Below, piece after piece: positions 24,037 through 33,057 of a DNA stretch of 64,000 nucleotides. A program made the translations under genes and the position numbers. Position 1 is the first letter of the stretch. Each line of letters begins with the position of its first letter. The DNA is from Elusimicrobiaceae bacterium (GTDB lineage Bacteria; Elusimicrobiota; Elusimicrobia; Elusimicrobiales; Elusimicrobiaceae), in contig JAFYXM010000010.1 in assembly GCA_017546175.1 (NCBI GenBank), positions 62,001 to 126,000 on the forward strand, in the 5' to 3' direction. The notes below the pieces were generated by a model. It was not told the DNA's origin, did not search any database, and was given only the letters and a program-made list of their open reading frames with translations.

Positions 24037-26172
24037 TTATTTCACGCGCTCTTGATACTCTTGGGCTACATGTTCAAAAATACCGTTTATTCTATTGGCC
24101 GTTCTTTCTTGAATAATACGCTCCTGCGCCAAATACTCCTCTTCCGTCAACTCTTCATTGCGCGAAAGTGCTATAAGGTCTGTTTCCATACGTGCTACCT
24201 CAGGGCGTATCATTCTTTTAATTACGTCTCTCCATTTCGTCGGATATTGTGTGAAGGCCTGACTTTGGAAAATTTGATTTTCATAGCGGCGGCAACCTTG
24301 AGAAATTTGTTTTTCTCTGTTTTTTTGTATTTTTGCTTTATGGGCCTCAAAGACGTGCATATTAGCTTCAAGCACCGCCTGTTCCTGCTGATGAAACTCT
24401 TCCGGAGAGATTAATCCTTTTTCTAACTTTAAAAGCAAAGTACGTACTTGTGCGCCGGCTTCTGGGCCGTACATTTCACCTATAGAATCTAAATAAGCTT
24501 GTCTTTGCTCTCTTCTATCAATATCTTCTTGTGTTTCGGGCAAGACAATTTGGCCTAAAGCATTGTTGGCTTTATCGCTGATTTGGGCAATCATCGCCAA
24601 ATATTGATCACTTTGATCCGGAGGCATATTTTTCCGCGTTGTTACAATTTCTTCGGTCATGGCAGACAATATTTTCTCTGCTTGTTCTTTCCATGCCGCT
24701 TTTTGTTCCGGGGTTTTATCCTTTAAATCAGTTTCTAAAATATTATTGATAATCTCAGTATTTCTGGCATTGGTATCTACGCGCAACTGCTCTAAATACT
24801 CATCGGTAATTGCTTCCATGGAAATTTTATTTCCGGCGGCTTTTTGTTCTTCCAGCTGCACAGACAAACCGTCTATATTACTTTTTAGTACATTTTCTTG
24901 TACGGTTTGTAAACGTTGGTTTACATCCAGCTCTTCCAAGTGACGTTCATTAACTAACGTTGCCAAGTTAGCCTGAAACATTCTCTCCACTTCTGCCAAG
25001 GCTTTAAAAGGATCTTCGGTAGAGCAGCTGGCATCAAAAATGTCTTGCGGATATTGCTCCAACAACCCCATAGCTGCCGCTGCGGTTTCTGCCCCAAAAG
25101 TATCGGTTAATTCTTGCTTATATTTGTCTGTGTGCGCTTGTAATGCTTGTTTAAAAATAGCTTCCATTTGGGTGCGGCGCACTTGAAGCTCATAGGCGGC
25201 CTGTGCAGCAGCCAAGGCAGCACGTCTTTGCTCTTCATTGTCAATAGCCATCGCTTGGCTGACTACTTGAGCATATTGACCAGTGGCTTGGCGCACTTTG
25301 TCGGCGGCTTCTTTGCCGTAGTTTTGCTCCATACTTTGAGCAATCGCTTCCCCCGCAGAAGAAATGGTATTGGCTGCGGCTTTTGCCTCGCTGCTTCTGC
25401 CATGTGAGCCGCCGCCCAAACGGCCGGTTCCTGCTTTGGAGTATTTGGCAATATTTTGCAAACGTTTGCTTTGCTGCGGAGAAAAAGCCGCTTTTTCCAA
25501 AGCTCTGAATAAGTTTTTCAAAAGTTGATCCGTTTCTTTTAATTGCTTTTGATATTTGGGATCTTTCATCTGAGGAAACATATTCAGTACTTCTTGGCTG
25601 GGCATGCCCAGAGCGGAAGCTGCAGCCGGGACTGCAGTGCCCGCTTGAGAAGTGTTTTTCTCATTAGCTCCGGCAGACGGCTGCTGCCCCGAGCCAACAG
25701 CAGTAGCAGCAGGATTTTGCCCCGCAACAGTTTGCGGAATAGACGCATTATTAACCGGAGCCGAAACTTGGGCCGCTCCCTGCTGAGCAGGAGGCAAGGC
25801 CGCGGCAACGGCTTGGGCCGTGGCGGTAGAAGGTACTACCGGTTTAGCCGCTGTAGAGGTGGAAACTTTATGGCCGGAAACAGGTATATGACCTCTGGAA
25901 TAGCGAAAAGGGTTTGTACGTATTTTGGTACTCGGTGCATCAGAATTGGCGGAAAATCTGGGGCGATAGGGCTTTTGATCCAACATAGAGGTTTCATCAT
26001 ACACGTCATCCCCCACCTCCGGCGCGGCAGGATTTTGCGCAAACAAAGAGCGGACCTTTTCTTTTGTATTCGTTCCGTCTGTTTCGGAGGGAGAAAGCCA
26101 CATTCCTACCCCGACCGCAATTAAAAGCAAAGGCAATCCGCAACTTACAGCCAATTTCATTTTTTTGTTCAT
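24037..26172 (-). CDS. Large membrane-anchored coiled-coil protein with YGxE repeats
   Basis: 711 residues. A membrane anchor lies at about 7-26. A Pro/Ala/Gln/Thr-rich, presumably disordered region runs to about 190, followed by a long charged, helical region to the end. A short motif recurs: YGKEAADKVRQ (about 285), FGAETAAAAMG (about 359) and YGPEAGAQVRT (about 568). The same motif occurs twice in the adjacent lipoprotein, so the two proteins share a repeated helical module. No known family is recognised. It lies 21 bp after the lipoprotein gene in the same operon; both are predicted to face the periplasm and may interact. Confidence 0.75.
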   Translation of the reverse strand: MNKKMKLAVSCGLPLLLIAVGVGMWLSPSETDGTNTKEKVRSLFAQNPAAPEVGDDVYDETSMLDQKPYRPRFSANSDAPSTKIRTNPFRYSRGHIPVSGHKVSTSTAAKPVVPSTATAQAVAAALPPAQQGAAQVSAPVNNASIPQTVAGQNPAATAVGSGQQPSAGANEKNTSQAGTAVPAAASALGMPSQEVLNMFPQMKDPKYQKQLKETDQLLKNLFRALEKAAFSPQQSKRLQNIAKYSKAGTGRLGGGSHGRSSEAKAAANTISSAGEAIAQSMEQNYGKEAADKVRQATGQYAQVVSQAMAIDNEEQRRAALAAAQAAYELQVRRTQMEAIFKQALQAHTDKYKQELTDTFGAETAAAAMGLLEQYPQDIFDASCSTEDPFKALAEVERMFQANLATLVNERHLEELDVNQRLQTVQENVLKSNIDGLSVQLEEQKAAGNKISMEAITDEYLEQLRVDTNARNTEIINNILETDLKDKTPEQKAAWKEQAEKILSAMTEEIVTTRKNMPPDQSDQYLAMIAQISDKANNALGQIVLPETQEDIDRREQRQAYLDSIGEMYGPEAGAQVRTLLLKLEKGLISPEEFHQQEQAVLEANMHVFEAHKAKIQKNREKQISQGCRRYENQIFQSQAFTQYPTKWRDVIKRMIRPEVARMETDLIALSRNEELTEEEYLAQERIIQERTANRINGIFEHVAQEYQERVK

Positions 26173-26193
26173 AATTATCTCATGTCAAAAGTT

Positions 26194-27216
26194 TTATTTT
26201 TCTTCTACGGCAGCAAACTGTTGATTCCATTTATTTTGCAAATCTAACATCGCTTGGCGATACGTTGCGTTCAGATTATCCAAAGCTTGTTTCTTTTGGC
26301 TCAGGCGTTTGTTCTCTCGCAAAGTTTTTCCTGTATCGTCCAAAACCTCATTAAATACTTTTCTCATCTGCAGCACGGATTCTTTACCGTATAAAGGCTC
26401 AACGTAGCTCTCCAAGGTTTGATGCAGGGTAATCATTTCCGCGCGTAAAGAAGTAATTTTCTCCTCTTCCGTTACACCCAACGGATCGGCATGCTCGGTA
26501 TTAATTTGATCTATTTGGGCTTCGGCTTGCGTGGCAATTTCATCAATTTTCTGTTGCAACGTTTCTTGATCTGCCGCACTGGCCATGGCATAGACATAAT
26601 CTTGCACCGCTTTATCTAAAACAGCAGATGCCAAAGTGGCGGCCTTATCACCTTGATACAGCGAAATATCAGTCAAGAAAGTGGTCGTTTTTTCAGACAG
26701 ATAAACTTTGGCTTTATCTAAAAGTTGCTGATCCGGAGTTAAACGACCTACAGACTTTTGAGCCTCTATAAAATCTTTTAATTCTTTTTCCTGTACAGAC
26801 AATACATCCGTCAGTTTCTTGGATAAATCTTCCGTAGAAGCGGCCTCTTTGGCAGCTTGCTGAGCTTGCAGGGTATGTTTTTGCATCAAGGAGCCGATTT
26901 GCTCCGAAGTCTTCTGTCCATACGCTTCCAACAAACGTTTTTCCAAAATCGTTTTATTTTTATCAAATAATTGTTTTAAAAATCCTTCTTCCATTTTTTG
27001 TGCCGTATTGGTCAACACAGAACTGTTGATTAGATCTTGCACCGGTAAAGGTTTTTTTCTTTCCTCGGCAATGCGAGTGGCATCTTTGGCCTTTTGTACA
27101 TATTTTTCAATATTGGCTTTACGGGGAAATTTAGATTTATTTTCCTCGGCAGGGCGATGACAGGCCGTCAAAAACACACAACAAAAACCACACACCAACA
27201 GCATGCTTTTATACAT
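26194..27216 (-). CDS. Helical lipoprotein with YGxE repeats
   Basis: 340 residues from the ATG at 27216, chosen over a TTG four codons upstream because GGAG lies at the right distance before it. The lipobox is LTAC (Cys about 19). The rest is charged and helical. The motif YGQKTSEQIGSL (about 99) and YGKESVLQMRKV (about 276) matches the repeats in the neighbouring 711-residue protein. No enzyme motif is seen. It is likely an outer-membrane or periplasmic-face lipoprotein working with that protein. Its promoter carries TAGG-like boxes. Confidence 0.75.
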   Translation of the reverse strand: MYKSMLLVCGFCCVFLTACHRPAEENKSKFPRKANIEKYVQKAKDATRIAEERKKPLPVQDLINSSVLTNTAQKMEEGFLKQLFDKNKTILEKRLLEAYGQKTSEQIGSLMQKHTLQAQQAAKEAASTEDLSKKLTDVLSVQEKELKDFIEAQKSVGRLTPDQQLLDKAKVYLSEKTTTFLTDISLYQGDKAATLASAVLDKAVQDYVYAMASAADQETLQQKIDEIATQAEAQIDQINTEHADPLGVTEEEKITSLRAEMITLHQTLESYVEPLYGKESVLQMRKVFNEVLDDTGKTLRENKRLSQKKQALDNLNATYRQAMLDLQNKWNQQFAAVEEK

Positions 27217-27269
27217 AAGATTCTCCAAGAAAGGGTTTTCTATATTATGGCTTAAATTTTGCTAACGTG

Positions 27270-27312
27270 CAAGGGGCATTTTCGTCCTAGATTATACAGC
27301 GTAAAGGACCCA
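27270..27312 (-). promoter_or_regulatory. TAGG-box promoter of the lipoprotein/coiled-coil operon
   Basis: Minus-strand TGGGTCC begins at 27312 and TAGGACG at 27289, 23 bp apart. CCCTTG begins at 27275, 14 bp after the second box (12 elsewhere). TTGCAC and CATAAT, 17 bp apart, form the core. Confidence 0.55.
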
Positions 27313-27327
27313 TAAAAACATAGGACT

Positions 27328-27360
27328 AAAAAACCCCCGCTCCTAAGAACGGGGGTTTTA
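27328..27360. terminator. Terminator after aspS
   Basis: ACCCCCG / CGGGGGT-type stem with A and T flanks, just after the aspS stop. Confidence 0.88.
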
Positions 27361-27362
27361 AA

Positions 27363-29111
27363 TTATTCTTTGCTAAGTTCAATCGCCAAGTCTTTGAGCT
27401 GTTGCTCGTCAACCACATTGGGCGATTGGGTCAGCGGACAGACCGCTTGCGTCGTTTTGGGGAAAGCAATTACTTCACGAATGGAATCTTCCCCGCATAA
27501 CAAGGCCGTCACGCGGTCCAACCCGATACCGATACCGCCATGCGGAGGGGCACCGTATTGCAAAGCATTTAAGAGCATGCCAAAGCGGCGGGCAGCCTCT
27601 TCCTTGGGGTGTTTCATCAAGGCTAAAATGCGTTCTTGCACATCACGGCGGCAGTTGCGCACGGAGCCGGAGGCCAATTCGTTTCCGTTAAGCACCATAT
27701 CAAATTGATAGGAGCGCACGGAAGCAGGGTCTGTCTCCAACTTCTCCAAATCTTCTTCATGCGGAGCCGTAAAAGGGTTGTGCGCGGCGTCCCAGCGGTC
27801 TTCCTCGGGGATATATTCCAAGAGCGGAAAATCGGTAATCCACGCAAAGGCCCAATCTGTTTCCGGCTTTTCATTTTTTACCAACTCTTTGCGCAAGGCA
27901 CCCATAAAGTTTTGACAGGTGCGCAAGTTCACATCGCTACCGACAAAAATGATATCACCTTCATTCGCGGCCACAGCCGTTTGCAAAGCAGTCATTTCCG
28001 CTTCGGTAAAGAATTTGGCCGTCGGGCTTTCAATTTTTCCGTCCTTTACTTTCAGCCACACTAAGCCTTTGGCACCGTTCTTTTTCACAAGGTCGGTCAA
28101 TTTGTCAATTTGTCCGCGGGAAAGAGCGGCTCCGCCTTTGCCCAACACAGCATAAATAGCACCTTTGGCGGCTAACACGTCGGCAAATACTTTAAAGCCT
28201 GTGTTAGCAAAAATATCCGATACGTTTTTGATTTGCAGGCTGTAGCGCAAATCCGGTTTATCAGAGCCGTATAAGTCCATAGCCACATGGAACGGAATTT
28301 TCGGGAACGGAACAGTCAATTCTTTTCCGGCCGTTTTGAAAATTTCTTTCATCAGTCCTTCCACGATTTCATGAATATCCTCAATCGTCACGAAAGACAT
28401 TTCCATATCAATTTGCGTATGTTCGGGTTGGCGGTCGGCACGCAAGTCCTCATCGCGGAAACAGCGCGCCAATTGGAAATAGCGGTCCACACCGCTGGCC
28501 ATCAAAGTTTGCTTAAACATCTGCGGGCTTTGCGGCAAAGCATAAAATTGACCATGATGCACACGGGAAGGCACCAAATAATCGCGCGCCCCTTCCGGAG
28601 TGGAACGGGTTAAAACAGGGGTTTCTACTTCCAAAAATCCTTGACCGTCTAAATAACGGCGCGCCGCTTGAGAAATTTTGTGACGCATAATCAAATTGCG
28701 CACCATGACGGGGTTACGCAAATCTAAATAGCGGTATTTCATGCGGGTTTCTTCACTGGCTTCGCGAGATTTTTCTACGTCAAACGGCAAGGCCACAGAC
28801 GTATTTAAAAGTTTCAAATTCTCTACGCTTACTTCTACTTCACCGGTAGGAATATTTTTGTTTTCGGCCCCTTCAATGCGGCGTTTGATTTCTCCGGTTA
28901 CTTCCACCACATATTCATTACGTAACGTGGAGGCCAACTCAAAAAACGGACTCTCGGGACCTACGACAATTTGCACCAAACCGCTACGGTCGCGCAAGTC
29001 CAAAAACAATACACCGCCGTGGTTACGGTAGCTGTTAATCCAACCGCAAAACGTATGTTTTGTGCCGATGTGAGCGGCGTTTACTTCGCCGCAATAGCTT
29101 GTTCTTTTCAT
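27363..29111 (-). CDS. aspS: Aspartyl-tRNA synthetase (bacterial type)
   Basis: 582 residues. An N-terminal OB anticodon domain (HTFCGWINSYRNHGGVLFLDLRDRSG) is followed by the class II core. Motif 2 is FRDEDLRADRQPEHTQIDME and motif 3 is GGIGIGLDRVTALLCG. The GAD insertion typical of bacterial AspRS sits between them. A separate asnS gene in this window suggests Asn-tRNA is made directly, so this enzyme need not mischarge tRNA-Asn. The start overlaps the hisS stop by four bases. Confidence 0.97.
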   Translation of the reverse strand: MKRTSYCGEVNAAHIGTKHTFCGWINSYRNHGGVLFLDLRDRSGLVQIVVGPESPFFELASTLRNEYVVEVTGEIKRRIEGAENKNIPTGEVEVSVENLKLLNTSVALPFDVEKSREASEETRMKYRYLDLRNPVMVRNLIMRHKISQAARRYLDGQGFLEVETPVLTRSTPEGARDYLVPSRVHHGQFYALPQSPQMFKQTLMASGVDRYFQLARCFRDEDLRADRQPEHTQIDMEMSFVTIEDIHEIVEGLMKEIFKTAGKELTVPFPKIPFHVAMDLYGSDKPDLRYSLQIKNVSDIFANTGFKVFADVLAAKGAIYAVLGKGGAALSRGQIDKLTDLVKKNGAKGLVWLKVKDGKIESPTAKFFTEAEMTALQTAVAANEGDIIFVGSDVNLRTCQNFMGALRKELVKNEKPETDWAFAWITDFPLLEYIPEEDRWDAAHNPFTAPHEEDLEKLETDPASVRSYQFDMVLNGNELASGSVRNCRRDVQERILALMKHPKEEAARRFGMLLNALQYGAPPHGGIGIGLDRVTALLCGEDSIREVIAFPKTTQAVCPLTQSPNVVDEQQLKDLAIELSKE

Positions 29112-30337
29112 ATCAGTTTCTTAACCTCTTGCACAATATCAGCCAAGGAGATTTGTTTTTGATCTCCTGTGTTTAAATCTTTAAAAGTCACTTCTTGTTT
29201 TGCAAGCTCGTCTTCACCCAAAATCAAGGCATAAGAAGCGGCGCAACGGTTGGCTTGTTTCATTTGTCCTTTGGCATTTTTGTCAAACAAACCGCCTTCA
29301 GTGCGAATACCGGCAGCACGCAAATCTTGCATTAAATTAAAAGCGGTTTCATTACATTCTTTACCCAAGGAAACTACATATACACTGCGTTCTTTGGCAA
29401 ATTCCACTTCACCGCGAGAAGCAATCACACGCTCCACACCCATGGCCCAACCGACGGCCGGTGTGGCAGGACCGCCCATGCTTTTAACCAAACCGTCATA
29501 ACGTCCGCCGGCAGCAATGGCATTTTGGGAGGTGTCTCCGGCTTGGAATTCAAATACAGTACGGCTGTAATAGTCCAAACCGCGCACCAACATCGGGTCA
29601 ACGATAAAATCAATTTTACCTTTTAACAGGCGTTGCACTTCGTCAAAATGTTCCTGACATTCACCGCAAAGTTGCATAGTAGGCACCTGCCCGACAAAAC
29701 GCGGGCCGTCTACTTTGCAATCTAACACACGCAACGGATTTTTTTCCAAACGTGTTTGGCAGTTGTGGCACAGGGTGTCTTTTTCTTTAGACAAGAAATC
29801 AATTAAAGCTTGTCGGTACAAAGGGCGGCATTTTTCGCAACCCAAGCTGTTGATTTTGACGGAATAATTCTTCGCACCGAAAGAAGAAACAATGTCTTTT
29901 AACATCAAAATCATTTCCGCATCAGCCGCCGGAGCGGAATTGCCGATAGACTCGGCACCGATTTGCTCAAACTCACGGTAGCGGCCTGCTTGAGGACGTT
30001 CTGCGCGGAACATATTGCCAATATAATAAAATTTTTGCACGGGAGCCGCTTGGGTAAAATTATTCTCCAAATAAGCACGCACTACTCCGGGGGTTCCCTC
30101 GGGGCGAATGGCTAATTGGCGGTGACCCGCATCTTCAAACGCATACATTTCTTTTTGGACGATATCCGTCGTTTCACCGGTAGATTTTACAAACAATTCT
30201 TTTTGTTCCACGGTGGGCAGCCGGAGTTCGCCAAACCCGTAACGGCGCAAAACGCCGCGGGCGCAGTTTTCCAGCTCAGTAAATAAATTTGATTGGGGCT
30301 CAAAAATGTCCCTAAAACCTCTGACTAGTTTACTCAT
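29108..30337 (-). CDS. hisS: Histidyl-tRNA synthetase
   Basis: 409 residues from the ATG at 30337 (MSKLVRGFRDIF), the family's usual start; an in-frame extension upstream is hydrophobic and unlike HisRS. Motif 2 is RPEGTPGVVRAYLEN and YYIGNMFRAERPQAGRYREF, and the histidine-specific motif is GGRYDGLV. The C-terminal anticodon domain is complete. It is co-transcribed with aspS, a common pair. A TGC-TAAAAT box ends eight bases before the start, suggesting a leaderless mRNA. Confidence 0.96.
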   Translation of the reverse strand: MSKLVRGFRDIFEPQSNLFTELENCARGVLRRYGFGELRLPTVEQKELFVKSTGETTDIVQKEMYAFEDAGHRQLAIRPEGTPGVVRAYLENNFTQAAPVQKFYYIGNMFRAERPQAGRYREFEQIGAESIGNSAPAADAEMILMLKDIVSSFGAKNYSVKINSLGCEKCRPLYRQALIDFLSKEKDTLCHNCQTRLEKNPLRVLDCKVDGPRFVGQVPTMQLCGECQEHFDEVQRLLKGKIDFIVDPMLVRGLDYYSRTVFEFQAGDTSQNAIAAGGRYDGLVKSMGGPATPAVGWAMGVERVIASRGEVEFAKERSVYVVSLGKECNETAFNLMQDLRAAGIRTEGGLFDKNAKGQMKQANRCAASYALILGEDELAKQEVTFKDLNTGDQKQISLADIVQEVKKLI

Positions 30338-30354
30338 ACCTACATATTTTAGCA
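30338..30354 (-). promoter_or_regulatory. Extended -10 of hisS, predicted leaderless
   Basis: TGC followed by TAAAAT (30351-30346), then eight bases to the ATG. This supports the shorter HisS start. Confidence 0.5.
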
Positions 30355-30436
30355 TTTTATGAGGGTGTTGGCTAAATACAAAAAGCAAAAAGTATAAAAT
30401 CCCAAAAAACATCGCTCCGGTCTTCTACTCCCATCA

Positions 30437-30456
30437 CGGGCAAAGCAGTTTGCCCG
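30437..30456. repeat. Perfect 8-bp inverted repeat
   Basis: CGGGCAAA, four-base loop, TTTGCCCG, between hisS and the tRNA-Arg terminator. There is no T tract. It may be an operator or an mRNA hairpin; the role is unknown. Confidence 0.5.
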
Positions 30457-30467
30457 CTCCTTGCGCA

Positions 30468-30495
30468 TAAAAAAACACGCATTCGCGTGTTTTTT
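30468..30495 (-). terminator. Terminator of tRNA-Arg(CCG)
   Basis: AACACGC / GCGTGTT stem with A and T tracts, seven bases after the tRNA 3' end. Confidence 0.85.
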
Positions 30496-30501
30496 AAAAA
30501 T

Positions 30502-30573
30502 TGCGCTCGGCGGGAGTCGAACCCACATTTCCAGCTTCGGAGGCTGACGCTCTATCCATTGAACTACGAGCGC
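30502..30573 (-). tRNA. tRNA-Arg (anticodon CCG)
   Basis: Acceptor arms GCGCTCG/CGAGCGC pair fully. The D arm, a seven-base anticodon loop CTCCGAA and a T arm with GTTCGAC are present. The CCA end is not encoded. It reads CGG. Confidence 0.93.
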
Positions 30574-30693
30574 GAAAAACGAATTCTATATATTCTTATT
30601 TTTATTTTACCAAAATTAACTTACCTTTGCCGAAAATCGGAAATTTGTTATACTAAAAGCAGAGTCGGAGCAATTTTTAGACAAGGAGCAAAT

Positions 30694-31446
30694 ATGCTGA
30701 AAAAAATACTTTTATGTACAGGACTATTTCTAGCCTTTCCTAGCTTTTCTTTTGCCCATCTGCAGCGCTTTTATGTGCCGGGGTTGGCGCCGACGCAAAA
30801 CGTTACTTCCTTGGAATTAACCCCCGCCACTACCGTCATAGATGAAAGTGAAAACCTTTCCGTAGATACCGTTACCGCCAAAGCTTATTACGCGTTTAAC
30901 CCCAACTATAATATGGGAATTGAAATACCTTTCTCACGTTGGGTTTCTGCTGACGATTCTATCAAGGGATTGGGCGATGTTTCGCTGTCTGCTCAAGCGG
31001 TACAAACGGGTAACAAAATTGATTTTGGTTTTAAAATGGAAACTATGCTCCCCACGGCTACAGACAGCGTACTAGGTACAGGAAAATGGCAGATTTCCCC
31101 CTCTGTCTTTGCCGTATATCCTGTAAACAAAAGTTTCTTCGCTGCGGTGGGATATAAACATTATTATTCTTTAATCGGAGAAAATAACCGTGCCGATATC
31201 AACTACGGCCGCGTGCGCCTTTTGCTTACATACATGGACCCCGATTTATGGTGGCTGACGTTTGATCCACAGTATTATATAGACTATGAAAACAATGCCA
31301 AGGCGGAACTTTTTTTGGAAAGCGAACTGGGTGTCATGATCAATCAAGGTGCGTCTTTATATGTAAAACCCGGTTTTCATTTGGGTGGAAATTGGCAAAG
31401 TAAAGATTGGTGTTTGAGTATAGGATTTAAAATTTTATATTTATAA
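30694..31446 (+). CDS. Outer-membrane beta-barrel protein (paralogue of 33056-33811)
   Basis: 250 residues from the ATG at 30694, which has an AAGGAG site and starts a clear signal peptide (ending SFSFA). The mature protein alternates polar and aromatic residues in short strands and ends in a Leu-Tyr-Leu C-terminus after FKI, as in outer-membrane barrels. It resembles families annotated as MetA-pathway/transporter-like barrels (inference). It is about half identical to the protein at 33056-33811: PTxNVTSLE, GMEIPxxRxxS and LGTGKxQxSPSVxAVY are shared. It probably has its own TGT-TATACT promoter and is divergent from tRNA-Arg. Confidence 0.78.
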   Translation: MLKKILLCTGLFLAFPSFSFAHLQRFYVPGLAPTQNVTSLELTPATTVIDESENLSVDTVTAKAYYAFNPNYNMGIEIPFSRWVSADDSIKGLGDVSLSAQAVQTGNKIDFGFKMETMLPTATDSVLGTGKWQISPSVFAVYPVNKSFFAAVGYKHYYSLIGENNRADINYGRVRLLLTYMDPDLWWLTFDPQYYIDYENNAKAELFLESELGVMINQGASLYVKPGFHLGGNWQSKDWCLSIGFKILYL

Positions 31447-31553
31447 AAAAATTATTTTCTCGTCGTAAAAAATAAATTTTTTGTAAAACTCTTTTAAAAA
31501 TGTTACAATAATTAGGTAGTAAGAAATCAGGTTGTTGTAAAACTCCGATTTAA

Positions 31554-31628
31554 GCGCCCATAGCTCAATGGATAGAGTGTCAGCCTGCGGAGCTGAAGAT
31601 ACAAGTTCGATTCCTGTTGGGCGCACCA
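31554..31628 (+). tRNA. tRNA-Arg (anticodon GCG)
   Basis: Acceptor GCGCCCA/TGGGCGC pairs fully and CCA is encoded. The anticodon loop is CTGCGGA, giving GCG, which reads CGC and by wobble CGU. The T stem has one A-C mismatch. Most bacteria use ACG (inosine) here instead. A TGT-TACAAT box lies upstream. Confidence 0.88.
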
Positions 31629-31632
31629 TATA

Positions 31633-31658
31633 AACCCCTCTTTTCAGAGGGGTTTTTT
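31633..31658 (+). terminator. Terminator of tRNA-Arg(GCG)
   Basis: ACCCCTC / GAGGGGT stem followed by T6. It lies between the tRNA and the antiporter gene. Confidence 0.85.
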
Positions 31659-31686
31659 AAATTTAAAAAGCGATAGAGGTTTATTT

Positions 31687-33015
31687 ATGGATCCACTCAC
31701 TACTTTGCCCATCACTCCTACCAAACCCAATCCGTGGGCTCTTTTACCCTTGTGGGTATTCTTAATTTCCTATGTAGTCGTGTCTATACTGGCTGGCGAT
31801 TTTTACAAAATGCCGATTACGGTGGCTTTTGTGATTGCTTCTACGGTGGCTGTAACCACTTCTAAAGGGAAAAATTTAACGGAAAAAATTGAATCTTTCT
31901 GTAAAGGTGCCGCCGATGCCAACATTATGCTCATGGTGCTTATTTTTATCTTGGCGGGAGCTTTTGCCCAAACTACCAAAGCCATGGGGGCCGTGGAAAG
32001 CACGGTTAATTTAACCTTATGGCTATTGCCTGCCAAATTATTAGTCCCCGGAATATTTTTGGCTGCCTGTTTTGTATCTATATCCGTAGGTACCTCGGTA
32101 GGAACGATTGTAGCTTTAACGCCCGTTGCCGCGGGTATTGCCGCTAAAACAGGTGTGCCGACTGGGCTGATAACAGCGGCCGTGGTCAGCGGAGCCATGT
32201 TTGGTGATAACCTTTCTTTTATTTCTGATACCACTATCGTAGCTACCCGCACACAAGGCTGCCGCATGAAGGATAAATTTCGCACCAATTTGCGCATTGT
32301 TCTTCCGTTTGCCATTATTACAACCGTTTTGTATTTCTTGGTAGGACAAACCGAAGGAATAAATTATGAAATCGGAAAGGTAAATTGGGTACATGTTTTA
32401 CCGTATTTGGCTGTTTTGGGCGCTGCCGTAGCCGGCGTACATGTAATGACCGTCCTCTTAGGAGGAACCATTTTTGCAGGTATTATCGGCCTGCTGACGG
32501 GCGATTTTACCATGTGGGGCTGGACCGGTGCCATGGGTACAGGTATCACAGGTATGGGTGAGCTGATTGTAGTTACCATTTTGGCAGGCGGTATGTTGGA
32601 GATGATTCGCATTAATGGAGGATTTGACTGGATTATCCAAAAAATGACGAAAAAAACCAATTCCGTCCGCGGAGCGGAACTCTCTATTGCCGGCTTGGTC
32701 AGCTTTGCCAATCTTTGCACCGCCAATAACACCATTGCCCTGATTATGGCGGGCCCGATTGCCAAAGAAATTGCCACCCGTTTCAAAATTCCCGCCAACA
32801 GAAGTGCAAGTATCTTGGATATTTTCTCCTGCTTTGTACAAGGAGCCATTCCCTACGGGGCACAGCTTTTAATGGCGGCGGGACTAGCCAAACTTTCCCC
32901 TATTGCCATTATGCAATATCTTTATTATCCGTATCTGTTAGGTGTTGGTGCTTTCTTGGCTATTTGGTTTGGTTATCCTCGTAAAAAAGCAAAAAAATCT
33001 GATAAACAAAAATAA
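31687..33015 (+). CDS. Na+/H+ antiporter, NhaC family
   Basis: 442 residues with about eleven membrane segments. The NhaC signature SGAMFGDNLSFISDTTIVAT lies near residue 165, and ILAGAFAQTTKAMGAVES and SVGTSVGTIVALTP are typical pore regions. The protein exchanges external H+ or organic acids for Na+ at the inner membrane; the exact substrate (Na+/H+, malate/lactate) cannot be decided. Both flanks carry paralogous barrel genes. A strong terminator follows. Confidence 0.9.
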   Translation: MDPLTTLPITPTKPNPWALLPLWVFLISYVVVSILAGDFYKMPITVAFVIASTVAVTTSKGKNLTEKIESFCKGAADANIMLMVLIFILAGAFAQTTKAMGAVESTVNLTLWLLPAKLLVPGIFLAACFVSISVGTSVGTIVALTPVAAGIAAKTGVPTGLITAAVVSGAMFGDNLSFISDTTIVATRTQGCRMKDKFRTNLRIVLPFAIITTVLYFLVGQTEGINYEIGKVNWVHVLPYLAVLGAAVAGVHVMTVLLGGTIFAGIIGLLTGDFTMWGWTGAMGTGITGMGELIVVTILAGGMLEMIRINGGFDWIIQKMTKKTNSVRGAELSIAGLVSFANLCTANNTIALIMAGPIAKEIATRFKIPANRSASILDIFSCFVQGAIPYGAQLLMAAGLAKLSPIAIMQYLYYPYLLGVGAFLAIWFGYPRKKAKKSDKQK

Positions 33016-33024
33016 TTGAAAGCA

Positions 33025-33057
33025 TAAAAAAACCCCCGAATTTCGGGGGCTTTTTTT
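33025..33057. terminator. Bidirectional terminator
   Basis: CCCCCGAA / TTCGGGGG stem with A7 and T7 flanks, between convergent genes. Confidence 0.92.

Noticed and set aside
20514..27216. The accessory block as a genomic island
   Set aside because: No integrase, transposase, direct repeats at the edges or clear base-composition break was seen; the genes share promoters with other loci in the window.
30437..30456. The 8-bp inverted repeat as part of a CRISPR or REP array
   Set aside because: Only one copy is present in the window.
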